Assembly: GCA_040755215.1 (NCBI GenBank)
Contig: JBFMBG010000028.1
Span: 1-36,778, forward strand
Source of the DNA: JAIMBK01 sp040755215
GTDB lineage: Bacteria > Bacillota > Desulfotomaculia > Desulfotomaculales > Nap2-2B
Length of the DNA stretch: 36,778 nt
Direction: 5' to 3'
Below the pieces are notes generated by a model. It made no database searches. It saw nothing but the letters and a program-made list of their open reading frames with translations, and was not told where the DNA came from. Both the position numbers and the translations under genes were made by a program. This document shows, in pieces, positions 21,858 to 29,364 of the stretch (within the stretch, counting starts at the first letter, position 1; each line of letters opens with the position of its first letter).

Positions 21858-23366
21858 TCAAGCCTCTTTTTGCGAGCGGAAGACCACCACTGGCAAGGAG
21901 GCGGTTCTGAGCGGCCCGACGTCTTTACTTAATTGCCGGGGAGGCAGCGCTCGCGGCCCGCTTTCCTTCTTTATCCTGTCTTTTGCCTGCTGGTTTAAAA
22001 TTTGCAGCAGTTTCTCCGCCAACAAGGATGATTCTTGTTGAAGTTTATTAATTACTTCTTGAAAACGTTCCTGTTGTTGGCTAATTCTCTCCTTTTCCTT
22101 TTGCAAAGTTGCCAGTTCGCGGGATAGCCATTCATATTTGTTTTGCAGCCCTGCCAGGGCGGCAGCGTGGTTTTCGGCGGCCTGGTTTTGGACGGTTTTT
22201 TTGAACGGAAGCGGAGGTTGTTTTCTGCCGGGGATGGATAACCTTCTGATTTTCTGCCTTTTGAAGCATGCCGGGGATATATTTAAGCAAATTTCCGGAG
22301 AAGGAGCCGGTTGAGCAGGCAGCGCATCCCCGCCATTCCCTCGTGTCTTTGCCGCAAGCAGGGCCAGATAAAGAAATTCGTTGAAAACAAGCTTGTTTTC
22401 GCCTGCTAATATCCCCGGCATAAGCGGCATCTTCAGTATCCCGGCATCTTCCGGATGACTACTGAGGTAACTAAAGTAAATCATTTCACCGGGCACCAAT
22501 TTTACCGGCCGGGGAGAAGACCAGGTTTGCCCTGGCCTTTGCAGGTAAGCAGTATAAAGGCTGCCTCCTTCCTGCCAGGCAACGTGCAATACGTTATTGC
22601 CCAAAAACATTAAGGGCTGGCCGGGTTCTTGCGCACAGTCCCTGATTACTTGCAGGTTTTTCTCCCGGCCGGGTTGCTGGTAACAAATCTGAAACTTTCC
22701 AGCAGCGTTTTTCCTGCTGCAAACAAAATGTAATTCTTGCCGGTGATCCAACAACATGAAAACACTACCTGGGGAGTCGAGAGAAATTTTTTCCGCCTGT
22801 CCCCACTGGCCGGATTTTACGTCAAAGGAGGTATAAAAAGCGTCGTTGGTTCCTTCCGGGGCGCTGAGGTAAACGATGTGAAGATTTTGCCGGCCATCTT
22901 CCGCCAAACAAAAAAAGGGAATTTGATCCTTACCGGTAATCTCCGCCACCTGTTTGTCCGTCCAGCGGTCACCCGACCAGTGGACATGCCGGATATTCCA
23001 GCCCGGGTCGTTAAATGCTTTGGCGTCAGCCCAAAGGATATGGACATGCGGAAAGGATACTTTTAAAGTCAAACAGCTCAAAAGCTCCGGTTGCAAATTA
23101 TACCGGTCCAGGGGGGTAACGTTCCAGCCCGCTCCCGGCCGGCCGAGAAAATATTTCAAGAAACCTTCCTCCGTAAGACAAAGCAAATGGACGTCGCCCT
23201 GATCAAGATCTAAATCGAAATCTCGAACCGGCTCTGCTAATAAATAATTTACCAGCGATTGGTGGGCCAGCAACCGGTACTGAAGGATTTTATTTTCTGT
23301 GAAAAAGTGCCATATAGTACCATCTGTCAATCTAACCAGAAAATGTTGATTCTTTACCACACTCAC
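21858..23366 (-). CDS. Gas-vesicle-locus protein: beta-propeller-like domain plus coiled coil
   Basis: A 502-residue protein of unknown function. It starts GTG 23366 behind GGAGGGG, three bases after the gvpG stop. Residues 1 to about 310 contain repeated short blocks with aromatic/His-Ile-Trp strands (DVHLLCLTEEG, HVHILWADAKA, NLHIVYLSAPEG, ELHFVCSRKN, VLHVAWQEGG), spaced roughly 45-60 residues apart, as in a beta-propeller or sialidase-like repeat. Residues about 310-395 are a Pro-rich linker. Residues about 400-465 form a heptad coiled coil (LQNKYEWLSRELATLQKEKERISQQQ). The tail is basic. There is no signal peptide, so it acts in the cytoplasm, perhaps as a scaffold. I know of no named Gvp with this layout. 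Confidence 0.7.
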   Translation of the reverse strand: MSVVKNQHFLVRLTDGTIWHFFTENKILQYRLLAHQSLVNYLLAEPVRDFDLDLDQGDVHLLCLTEEGFLKYFLGRPGAGWNVTPLDRYNLQPELLSCLTLKVSFPHVHILWADAKAFNDPGWNIRHVHWSGDRWTDKQVAEITGKDQIPFFCLAEDGRQNLHIVYLSAPEGTNDAFYTSFDVKSGQWGQAEKISLDSPGSVFMLLDHRQELHFVCSRKNAAGKFQICYQQPGREKNLQVIRDCAQEPGQPLMFLGNNVLHVAWQEGGSLYTAYLQRPGQTWSSPRPVKLVPGEMIYFSYLSSHPEDAGILKMPLMPGILAGENKLVFNEFLYLALLAAKTRGNGGDALPAQPAPSPEICLNISPACFKRQKIRRLSIPGRKQPPLPFKKTVQNQAAENHAAALAGLQNKYEWLSRELATLQKEKERISQQQERFQEVINKLQQESSLLAEKLLQILNQQAKDRIKKESGPRALPPRQLSKDVGPLRTASLPVVVFRSQKEA

Positions 23367-23369
23367 AAT

Positions 23370-23633
23370 TCATTCCCCTCCGCGTAAGGAAGCCTCAGCA
23401 ATATTCTGCTGACGCTCTTTGATTGCCCTCAACCGTGCCAGCAATTCTGTCTCTTTTTGTTCGTACTCCTCCTGGCTAAGGTCACCAAGCTCATATTGAA
23501 ACTGGAGCTCCAGCAGCTGCTGGTGGACCGTTGATTCATCATAAAGTTCCGCTTCCACCTGGTTATAAATTTCGGCGAAAACATACCACAGACCACGAAA
23601 AGACAAAAACAGGAGATCGTCAATAATGAACAT
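23370..23633 (-). CDS. gvpG: Gas vesicle protein GvpG
   Basis: An 87-residue accessory protein, the usual GvpG length. It has the hydrophobic N-terminus (MFIIDDLLFLSFRGLWYVFAEIYNQ), then a charged helical stretch with the family pattern of about QLLELQFQYELGDLSQEEYEQKETELLARL. GvpG is thought to act with GvpF/L and GvpA in early assembly. The gene follows gvpF by 5 bp and shares its last bases with the ribosome binding site of the beta-propeller gene, so the three are translated from one message. Start ATG 23633. Confidence 0.93.
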   Translation of the reverse strand: MFIIDDLLFLSFRGLWYVFAEIYNQVEAELYDESTVHQQLLELQFQYELGDLSQEEYEQKETELLARLRAIKERQQNIAEASLRGGE

Positions 23634-23638
23634 AAAAC

Positions 23639-24406
23639 TTAAACCCCCGTTATTTTTATATCCACAAAGTTATAGGGCGGCCAGGGACCTGTATATTTGA
23701 AGACGAGGCGGTTTTTAAAACGTTCGTAAAGATTATTTACCGCCTGGTCAAATTCTGCTTCTCTGTCTTTATTAATTAAAAAAGCGGCATTAAGCACCAT
23801 TTTTTCTGTAATGGGATCGTTCAGGCGGGCCTCGGCAGCGTGAACAAGTAAAGGTTTATAGATGAGGTGCAGGTAGCTTTGCCTTTTTCTTTGCACCTGT
23901 TCCTCGACAAGCTGGCCCAACTGGATAATCAGGACATAGGGATCGATGCCTTTTTCTTTAGCCGCGGCAATTTCTTTCTTTAAACGGTTGATGTTAGGGT
24001 CGGCTTCCCCGATTTCTTGTAAAAATGTTTCTTTATTCCAAAAAATTTTCAGCCCCACTTCAATTTTATCTTTGATTCTGTCCAGGTTTTTTTTGGCCTC
24101 CGGATATATTTCTCTTAACAATTTGGATAATTCTTCTTCTGTCTTGCAAATAGTGCCAAAACTTACGGGCAGAACAGTGTACTTTTGCATGATTGCCGAA
24201 GTTACTTTTTGGTGCGCCAGAACGTGTTCCCGAGCCGGTTCAAGGTAGGTTGCCGGTGTATTGCTGACCGCCGCCACCAGGTCTTGATAATGCACTGCAT
24301 AAACCGCGTGCCCGGCGATGCCGGACAAATCAAAATTTTGGATTTCTCCGGACGCGAACAAACAATAAAGATACCTGCCGGCAGGCTTTTCTTCTGGCCT
24401 GGACAT
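23639..24406 (-). CDS. gvpF: Gas vesicle protein GvpF/L
   Basis: A 255-residue GvpF/L family protein of typical length. It has YLYCLFASGEIQNFDLSGIAG at the N-terminus, YTVLPVSFGTICKTEEELSKLL in the middle, and the diagnostic ending FKYTGPWPPYNFVDIKITG. GvpF binds GvpA monomers and lies at the gas-facing side in haloarchaeal vesicles; this is family knowledge, not visible here. ATG 24406 is preceded by AAGGAGGG. It is directly followed by gvpG. The other GvpF/L of this operon (gvpL) has an extra N-terminal region, so the two copies are likely specialised. Confidence 0.93.
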   Translation of the reverse strand: MSRPEEKPAGRYLYCLFASGEIQNFDLSGIAGHAVYAVHYQDLVAAVSNTPATYLEPAREHVLAHQKVTSAIMQKYTVLPVSFGTICKTEEELSKLLREIYPEAKKNLDRIKDKIEVGLKIFWNKETFLQEIGEADPNINRLKKEIAAAKEKGIDPYVLIIQLGQLVEEQVQRKRQSYLHLIYKPLLVHAAEARLNDPITEKMVLNAAFLINKDREAEFDQAVNNLYERFKNRLVFKYTGPWPPYNFVDIKITGV

Positions 24407-24441
24407 GGATTTCCCTCCTTAATTTAACGCCAAAGCAAAGG

Positions 24442-26586
24442 TCAATCTTGCCGCTTCCGGTAAACATAGGCAGACTGCTCTGCCAGGGCCGTTCGAAAAT
24501 GCTTCCCTTGAATGGAAAGGAACGGTCCTTTGGATGGTGGCGGCCACTGGTTGGCCTGCAAATACTCCCGGATGGAGGCAAGGGCGGCTCTTTTGCACAA
24601 GAGCCGGAGATCCGCCCCGGTAAAGCCATCCGTTTCCAGGGCCAGGCGGTCCAGGTCTACATCGGCAGCCAGCGGGCAGCCGCGCGTGTGGACGGCTAAA
24701 ATTTCCCGTCGCCCATCCCTATCGGGCAGATCCAGCCTTATATGGAGATCAAACCGGCCGGGACGCAGCAAAGCCTGGTCCACCATATCGATCCGGTTGG
24801 TGGCCGCCAGCACCACCACCCGGCGCAGCTCTTCGATCCCGTCCATTTCGGTAAGCAACTGACTCAAGACTCTTTCAGCCACATCCGTGCTGCCCGAACC
24901 ACGGGCCGGGGTAAGGGCGTCTATTTCATCAAAAAAGATAATACAAGGCGCAGCCTGGCGGGCTTTCTTGAAAATCTCCCGCAAAGCCTTTTCTGACTCG
25001 CCCACCCACTTGGAAAGGAGCGCCGGTCCTTTAATGGAAATGAAATTGGCGTTTGCTTCGTTAGCCACCGCTTTCGCCAGCAGGGTTTTTCCCGTGCCGG
25101 GCGGTCCGTACAAAATAATTCCCCGCGGAGCTTCCGCTCCGACCAGCTCAAAAAGCTCACTATATTTTAAGGGCCATTCTACGGCTTCCCGCAGCCTGCT
25201 TTTGACTTCTTCCAACCCTCCCACATCGGCCCAGCCCACGTTCGGCACTTCCACCGTGAATTCCCTTGTGGCCGATGGTTCCACCTCTTCCAGCGCCTCT
25301 AAAAAATCCTGCATGTTTATCTTTAACCGGGAAAAGATCTCGGGAGGCAAACTATCTCGTGAGGGCTCCAGGCCGCCGAATATCTTCCGCAGCCGGCTCA
25401 TGGCCGCTTCCCGGCACAGCGCCGCCAGATCGGCGCCGACGAAGCCGACCGTCAGTTCGGCAATTTTGGTTAAATCCACATCGCTGTCTAAGGGCATGCC
25501 CCTGGTGTGGATATGCAGAATCTCCAGGCGCCCTTTTTGATCGGGCACCCCGATGGTAATTTCCCGGTCAAAGCGTCCGGGCCGGCGCAGGGCGGGGTCC
25601 AGAGCATCAGGGATGTTGGTGGCGCCAATGACAATCACCTGTCCCCGCGAATTCAACCCGTCCATCAGGGTCAGCAATTGCGCCACCACTCTTTTTTCTA
25701 CTTCACCGGTGACCTCGGTGCGCCTGGGGGCAATGGCGTCTATCTCATCCAGGAAAATGATGCTGCGCCCTTTTTTGATTGCTTTCTCAAAAATTTCCCG
25801 GAGCCTGGCCTCGCTTTCCCCGTAATATTTATGGATGATTTCGGGCCCGTTAACGTGCAGAAAGAGAGCGTCCGTCTCGGCGGCCACCGCGCGGGCGATC
25901 AAGGTTTTACCGGTGCCCGGGGGGCCGCACAAAAGCACCCCCTTGGGCGGTTCAATACCCAGGTGCTGAAAGATTACCGGATATTTTAAAGGCATTTCGA
26001 TCATTTCCCTGATTCGGGACAATTCTTTCCCCAGGCCGCCAATGTCTTCGTAAGTAACGTGGGCCGGGCTCTTGAAATTTGCTTCTTTAGGCCGCAGAAT
26101 TTCAACGGCTGTATTTCCCCTTACCAAAACAGCGCCTTCCGGAACAGTGTCCACTACCAGCAATTCCTGACTGCTCAAACCCAGGGTTGTAATGCGTATT
26201 TTATTCCCTTTCAAAAGAGGCAACCCGGTCAAGGAGCGCCTCACGAAGGCGGAGTCCAGCCGGTACGGCAATGCGTTTTCGGCCACCTGGGCCAGCGTAA
26301 TGGCCGTCGCTTCAGTCACCTTCGCCTTCATCAACTGGACTTTTTCTCCCAGGCTCACCCCGGCGTTATCTCTAATAATTCCGTCAATCTGAACCAGTTG
26401 TTTACCCCTCTGCTCGGGATGGCTTGGCATAACCCTGGCCACGGCCTGGCGCCTGCCCTGAATCACTATCACGTCGCCAATTTCTAACCCGAGCAGGCGG
26501 ACGTCGGCGGGATCCAACCGGGCAATATTCCTGCCCACATCTTTAGCGAGAGCCTCGCTCACCCGAAAAGAAAAGGAGCTTTCCAT
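24442..26586 (-). CDS. CDC48/VCP-type double AAA+ ATPase
   Basis: A 714-residue ATPase of the CDC48/VAT type, a hexameric unfoldase or segregase. An N-terminal Cdc48-N double-psi barrel-like region (about 1-165, with RLDPADVRLLGLEIGDVI) is followed by D1 with P-loop GPPGTGKT at 221-228 and Walker B IIFLDEID at about 276-283, then D2 with P-loop at 494-501 and IIFFDEID at about 549-556. Arg-finger motifs (RRPGRFD, LRPGRFD) are present, so both rings should be active. ATG 26586 is preceded by GAGGGG. It sits inside the gvp operon between the Hsp20-type gvpH and gvpF. A role in remodelling GvpA aggregates or disassembling vesicles is inferred. Confidence 0.93.
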   Translation of the reverse strand: MESSFSFRVSEALAKDVGRNIARLDPADVRLLGLEIGDVIVIQGRRQAVARVMPSHPEQRGKQLVQIDGIIRDNAGVSLGEKVQLMKAKVTEATAITLAQVAENALPYRLDSAFVRRSLTGLPLLKGNKIRITTLGLSSQELLVVDTVPEGAVLVRGNTAVEILRPKEANFKSPAHVTYEDIGGLGKELSRIREMIEMPLKYPVIFQHLGIEPPKGVLLCGPPGTGKTLIARAVAAETDALFLHVNGPEIIHKYYGESEARLREIFEKAIKKGRSIIFLDEIDAIAPRRTEVTGEVEKRVVAQLLTLMDGLNSRGQVIVIGATNIPDALDPALRRPGRFDREITIGVPDQKGRLEILHIHTRGMPLDSDVDLTKIAELTVGFVGADLAALCREAAMSRLRKIFGGLEPSRDSLPPEIFSRLKINMQDFLEALEEVEPSATREFTVEVPNVGWADVGGLEEVKSRLREAVEWPLKYSELFELVGAEAPRGIILYGPPGTGKTLLAKAVANEANANFISIKGPALLSKWVGESEKALREIFKKARQAAPCIIFFDEIDALTPARGSGSTDVAERVLSQLLTEMDGIEELRRVVVLAATNRIDMVDQALLRPGRFDLHIRLDLPDRDGRREILAVHTRGCPLAADVDLDRLALETDGFTGADLRLLCKRAALASIREYLQANQWPPPSKGPFLSIQGKHFRTALAEQSAYVYRKRQD

Positions 26587-26615
26587 CGCCGTCAGTTACC
26601 CCTCTTTTCCCTTTG

Positions 26616-27098
26616 TTAGAGCATTTTTTTCAACATGAGCTTGAGGATCCCGTTTTTAAAACTTTTCTGGATGCTCTTGGATTCAACCGGCACAGGCAAG
26701 AAGATATTTTTTTGATAAACTCCGGTTGGGGCGTGGGCGGTTAACAGAAGGGTTTGTTTTTCAAGTTTAACTTCAATTTCCTCCTCCGTTGATATTTCCG
26801 GCAACTCAACAATTACCTGAACATAATCGCCTTCGTCAAAGACATCAAGTAAAGGTTCATTCTTCTGCAATTTCTCTTTGAAAAAAGACTCGTTTTCTTT
26901 TGGGTTTAAACTACCTAAACGAATGTTTAACCCGTAACCACCGGCCAAGACACCTTGTTTTAAACTGCCAAACCGGCCACTCTGCTGGATTTCTGCCTTG
27001 CCTTCCGTTTCGAGTTTTTCCACCAGTTGGGCAAGTTCGCTTAAACCTTTAAGCAACCCGTTTAACAGGGACCCTCGCGAGAAATCATTATTTTTCAC
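26616..27098 (-). CDS. gvpH: Gas vesicle protein GvpH, Hsp20/alpha-crystallin type
   Basis: A 160-residue small heat-shock-like protein that should bind aggregation-prone GvpA. Residues about 75-155 are the Hsp20 core: PLLDVFDEGDYVQVIVELPEI, then EIEVKLEKQTLLLTAHA and the C-terminal KSFKNGILKLMLKKML with the NGILxLxL motif. Residues about 10-30 are an amphipathic helix. I chose GTG 27098, because the codon overlaps the gvpN stop as GTGA (27098-27095), a sign of translational coupling. The longer frame up to 27212 lies inside gvpN and is not credible. Confidence 0.87.
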   Translation of the reverse strand: MKNNDFSRGSLLNGLLKGLSELAQLVEKLETEGKAEIQQSGRFGSLKQGVLAGGYGLNIRLGSLNPKENESFFKEKLQKNEPLLDVFDEGDYVQVIVELPEISTEEEIEVKLEKQTLLLTAHAPTGVYQKNIFLPVPVESKSIQKSFKNGILKLMLKKML

Positions 27099-28012
27099 CC
27101 TTCCACCCCCGGCGCCTGAATAGTCTGCAGAAATTCGTTCAAGACTTGTCTGGCTTCTTCCCTTTTCTCTCCCGGCAAATTCCGGAGATCGGAAAGCAGT
27201 ATATCCATGCATATTGACTGGAACAGGGGGTCGTCAACGGCGATTTGATTTGTCTTAAGCACTTGCGCTATCCGGAGGGAGCTGCGCACCGAAACCTTCT
27301 CCGGGGAATGCAGCCGCTGGCGAACAGCACGCACCAAATCCACGATCAGGCCGGCCTCCTCTTCAGGGAGGCCAGTTCTGGCGGTGACTATACTTATTTC
27401 CGTTTCCCGGTCAAACCCCTTTATTTCCAGAGTAACCAGCCGGTCCTCCAAAGCTACCTGCAGTTTATGCACCCCGGCGTATTCCTCCGGGTTACTGGTA
27501 AAAATCATTCTAAATTCCGGATGAACCGGTACATAGGGGGAATCCTTACTTAAACTGGGGAGACTTAAAATGCCTTCGCCCAGGATGGAAAGTAAAAAGT
27601 TGTTGGCTTCCGGCCGGGAACGGGTAAATTCATCGTAGACCAGCGTATAACCGTTCCGGCAGGCCGCGGTCAATCGGCCTTCCACCCAGCGATATTGGAG
27701 ATCTTCCTCCAAAAGGTAAACGGTGTGCACAAAATTATCGATCATTTTCCTCCTCCGGTAGCCGTAGTCCCCGCCCAGCAGGTTGACGCCTCGCAGTTCG
27801 TCGTTGCCGTGCAGCAAAACCACCGGCCGGCCCAGCAGCCCTGCTACGTGTAGGGCAAGCGATGTTTTCCCCACCCCCGCCGGACCGCTGAAATTAACCG
27901 CCAGGCCTGAGCGCAAATAAGCTAAAGCGCGCCTGGATAGATCTTTGATCGATTCGGTTTCTACAAAATGCGCCTGGTCATAGAGAAACGCATAGTTGTT
28001 GCTTTTCTCCAA
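27095..28012 (-). CDS. gvpN: Gas vesicle ATPase GvpN (MoxR-like AAA+)
   Basis: A 305-residue AAA+ ATPase needed for vesicle enlargement in other species. The P-loop GPAGVGKT is at residues 43-50, the Walker B region is YTLVYDEFTRSRPEANNFLLSIL, and the sensor-1 Asn is in RMIFTSNPEEYAG; all match GvpN. It starts TTG 28012 (MEKSNNYAFLYD), with GAGGTG 8 bp upstream. It follows gvpO by 47 bp, and its stop codon overlaps the gvpH start. Confidence 0.93.
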   Translation of the reverse strand: MEKSNNYAFLYDQAHFVETESIKDLSRRALAYLRSGLAVNFSGPAGVGKTSLALHVAGLLGRPVVLLHGNDELRGVNLLGGDYGYRRRKMIDNFVHTVYLLEEDLQYRWVEGRLTAACRNGYTLVYDEFTRSRPEANNFLLSILGEGILSLPSLSKDSPYVPVHPEFRMIFTSNPEEYAGVHKLQVALEDRLVTLEIKGFDRETEISIVTARTGLPEEEAGLIVDLVRAVRQRLHSPEKVSVRSSLRIAQVLKTNQIAVDDPLFQSICMDILLSDLRNLPGEKREEARQVLNEFLQTIQAPGVEG

Positions 28013-28059
28013 AGCCCGAGCACCTCGTTTCTAAAAGAGAGTTGCCTGTCCTTTCTAAT

Positions 28060-28332
28060 TTAGTCCTCGTTTTCCGCTGGCTGGACGGAATTTCTTTCCC
28101 GCAAAAATTTCCTTTCAAATCCAACTATTTCCAAAGCCGGGTTTAGTAATACTTCGTACACAGCCATGAGGTCATCCCTTCCCCGGCGGCGCATGTATTC
28201 TACTTCTTCGGCCACCTCGATCTTTACGCGCCAGCCTTCTGGTCCGCCGAGGACAGCGATAACCTGGCCAGGTTTCTGGAATTCCTCGGTAAAGAAATTG
28301 TAAACGGTATCAATAACCTGCCGGACTTTCAT
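28060..28332 (-). CDS. gvpO: Gas vesicle protein GvpO
   Basis: A 90-residue accessory protein. It has the GvpO core PGQVIAVLGGPEGWRVKIEVAEEVEYMRRRGRDDLMAVYEVLLNPALEIVGFER, which is nearly the whole protein, ending in a polar tail. ATG 28332 has GGAGGAAC close upstream. It is the first gene after the terminator at 28396-28468, so either read-through or a separate promoter must express it. In other gvp clusters gvpO often stands beside gvpN, as here. Confidence 0.92.
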   Translation of the reverse strand: MKVRQVIDTVYNFFTEEFQKPGQVIAVLGGPEGWRVKIEVAEEVEYMRRRGRDDLMAVYEVLLNPALEIVGFERKFLRERNSVQPAENED

Positions 28333-28395
28333 TAAGTTCCTCCTTTTCCCAAAAGTTCACGGCTCACGACAATCTTCAAAGATTGTAAAAGTAAA

Positions 28396-28468
28396 AAATA
28401 AAAAGGGGGGGGTCAGATTTTTAACGTGTCTTTCAGCACCTGCTACTTCGAGATCAGCCCCCCAATTA
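28396..28468 (-). terminator. Rho-independent terminator between the gvpA unit and gvpO
   Basis: On the minus strand GGGGGG-CT-GAT (about 28455-28465) pairs with ATC-TGA-CCCCCC (about 28405-28417), and TTTTTATTTTTT follows directly. The loop is long (about 35 nt) and contains a small AGCA..TGCT stem. It lies just after the 67-aa gene and should limit expression of gvpO and later genes relative to gvpA. Confidence 0.65.
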
Positions 28469-28477
28469 GTTATCTTC

Positions 28478-28681
28478 CTAGGGATCGATTTTGCCCATCC
28501 GAATTTTTGCTAATATCTCCAGGGTATTCAGCCAGATGGCCCTGGCGGCAGCCCGGTCCTCCCGAAAATCGGTGAGCAGTTCCCGGACCTCTTTCTTTAA
28601 TTCCTTTAAGTTCTTGATCCTGGCTTTTTGGGAACTAATCATATCCTCGCCCAGTAATTTCATGTTTGCGGCTAAGGACAT
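28478..28681 (-). CDS. Small helical protein directly after gvpA
   Basis: A 67-residue protein with no family I can name. ATG 28681 is chosen because GGGAGGTG lies 7 bp upstream; the longer frame has no site. It is almost entirely amphipathic helix rich in Lys, Glu and Arg (SSQKARIKNLKELKKEVRELLTDFREDRAAARAIWLNTLEILAKI). It lies between gvpA and the terminator, so it is probably made at levels near those of GvpA or somewhat lower because of the hairpin before it. A GvpA-binding or vesicle-surface role is inferred from position only. Confidence 0.7.
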   Translation of the reverse strand: MSLAANMKLLGEDMISSQKARIKNLKELKKEVRELLTDFREDRAAARAIWLNTLEILAKIRMGKIDP

Positions 28682-28738
28682 TATATGCACCTCCCTTTCT
28701 GCGGGTGTCGAAAACATTCATTTGCGAATAGAAATATG

Positions 28739-28788
28739 GGGTCGAGACATATTTCAGGATATCCTGTTCATGGTATATGTCTCGACCC
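28739..28788 (-). promoter_or_regulatory. Perfect 14-bp hairpin after gvpA (attenuator or mRNA stabiliser)
   Basis: GGGTCGAGACATAT at 28739-28752 is the exact reverse complement of 28775-28788, with a 22-nt loop that contains the palindrome CAGGATATCCTG. It begins 16 bp after the gvpA stop codon. Only a weak T-run follows on the transcribed strand, so it may be a leaky terminator or a 3' barrier that stabilises the gvpA message. Confidence 0.75.
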
Positions 28789-28804
28789 GGGGCAATTTTT
28801 TGCT

Positions 28805-29026
28805 TTATGCTGCATTGAGGACAGGATGTACCGGTGCGGTAAGTCCAACGGCCTCAGCATATTTTAACCACGTCTCAACGCCGGCAATGACTACTCTGGC
28901 GTCGATGGCTAAAAGCTCAATGCCCACCAGAGATACTCTTACCCAGGCGTCGATGACAATGCCTTTGGTTAAAATACGGTCGACGACCTCGGCCAAACTT
29001 GCTGCATCGATGCTTTTTTGAATCAC
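28805..29026 (-). CDS. gvpA: Major gas vesicle shell protein GvpA
   Basis: A 73-residue shell protein; polymerised GvpA forms the gas-permeable, water-excluding wall. The whole sequence matches the family: SLAEVVDRILTKGIVIDAWVRVSLVGIELLAIDARVVIAGVETWLKYAEAVGL, the helix-strand-strand-helix core. GTG 29026 has AAAGGAGAG 8 bp upstream. The leader carries two hairpins and a promoter. It is the first gene of the locus and is followed by a strong stem-loop, as expected for a product needed in large amounts. The two GvpA/J paralogues downstream carry zinc ribbons; this one does not. Confidence 0.95.
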   Translation of the reverse strand: MIQKSIDAASLAEVVDRILTKGIVIDAWVRVSLVGIELLAIDARVVIAGVETWLKYAEAVGLTAPVHPVLNAA

Positions 29027-29060
29027 CCTACATCTCTCCTTTTTTTAGAATTTTTTAATC

Positions 29061-29088
29061 CCAGTTCTCTATTTTTTGAGGAACTGGA
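29061..29088 (-). promoter_or_regulatory. Leader hairpin upstream of gvpA
   Basis: CCAGTTCTC and GAGGAACTGG pair around a short A/T-rich loop, about 15 bp before the gvpA ribosome binding site. It is too far from a T-run to be a clear terminator and may affect message stability or translation. Confidence 0.5.
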
Positions 29089-29114
29089 AAAAGAAATCTT
29101 GGAAAATTTTTATC

Positions 29115-29163
29115 TGGTAATAGTGATGGAAGATGCCAGCATTACCACCAATTTCTAATTATA
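29115..29163 (-). promoter_or_regulatory. Probable gvpA promoter and start-proximal inverted repeat
   Basis: On the minus strand a perfect TATAAT (29158-29163) gives a -10. A -35 is poor (TTGGGA with a 15-bp spacer), so an activator or another sigma factor is possible. An inverted repeat TGGTAAT / ATTACCA (29115-29121, 29141-29147) lies just downstream of the predicted start. Together with the hairpin at 29061-29088 it makes a structured leader of about 120 nt. Confidence 0.45.
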
Positions 29164-29276
29164 GTATATGGTACGGCATCCCAATGGTTACATAATCCGT
29201 CAGCAATATTATTATTTACCAACTGGTATTTATTGGTATTTTATAACCACCACAAAGCGATAACTGACCCCTTTTC

Positions 29277-29305
29277 TTGACATTAAGGGAGGCTTTTGCT
29301 AAGAT
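29277..29305 (+). promoter_or_regulatory. Sigma-A promoter for the FAD-dependent dehydrogenase gene
   Basis: TTGACA at 29277-29282, a 17-bp spacer and TAAGAT at 29300-29305 make a near-consensus promoter 60 bp upstream of the start codon. It is divergent from the gvpA promoter; the 29164-29276 spacer between them holds the repeats TGGTATTTATTGGTATTTTA (about 29223-29243), a possible operator. Confidence 0.7.
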
Positions 29306-29364
29306 GATGATGGCACAAATACGTAAAAAGGCTGTCTTTTTATTGCTACGGGAGAGATTTTTAT

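Noticed and set aside
24887..25540. 217-residue rightward open frame
   Set aside because: It is the Ser/Arg-rich antisense shadow of the CDC48-type ATPase gene.
26616..27212. Longer gvpH frame starting at 27212
   Set aside because: The extra residues are read inside gvpN; the GTGA overlap at 27095-27098 marks the real start.
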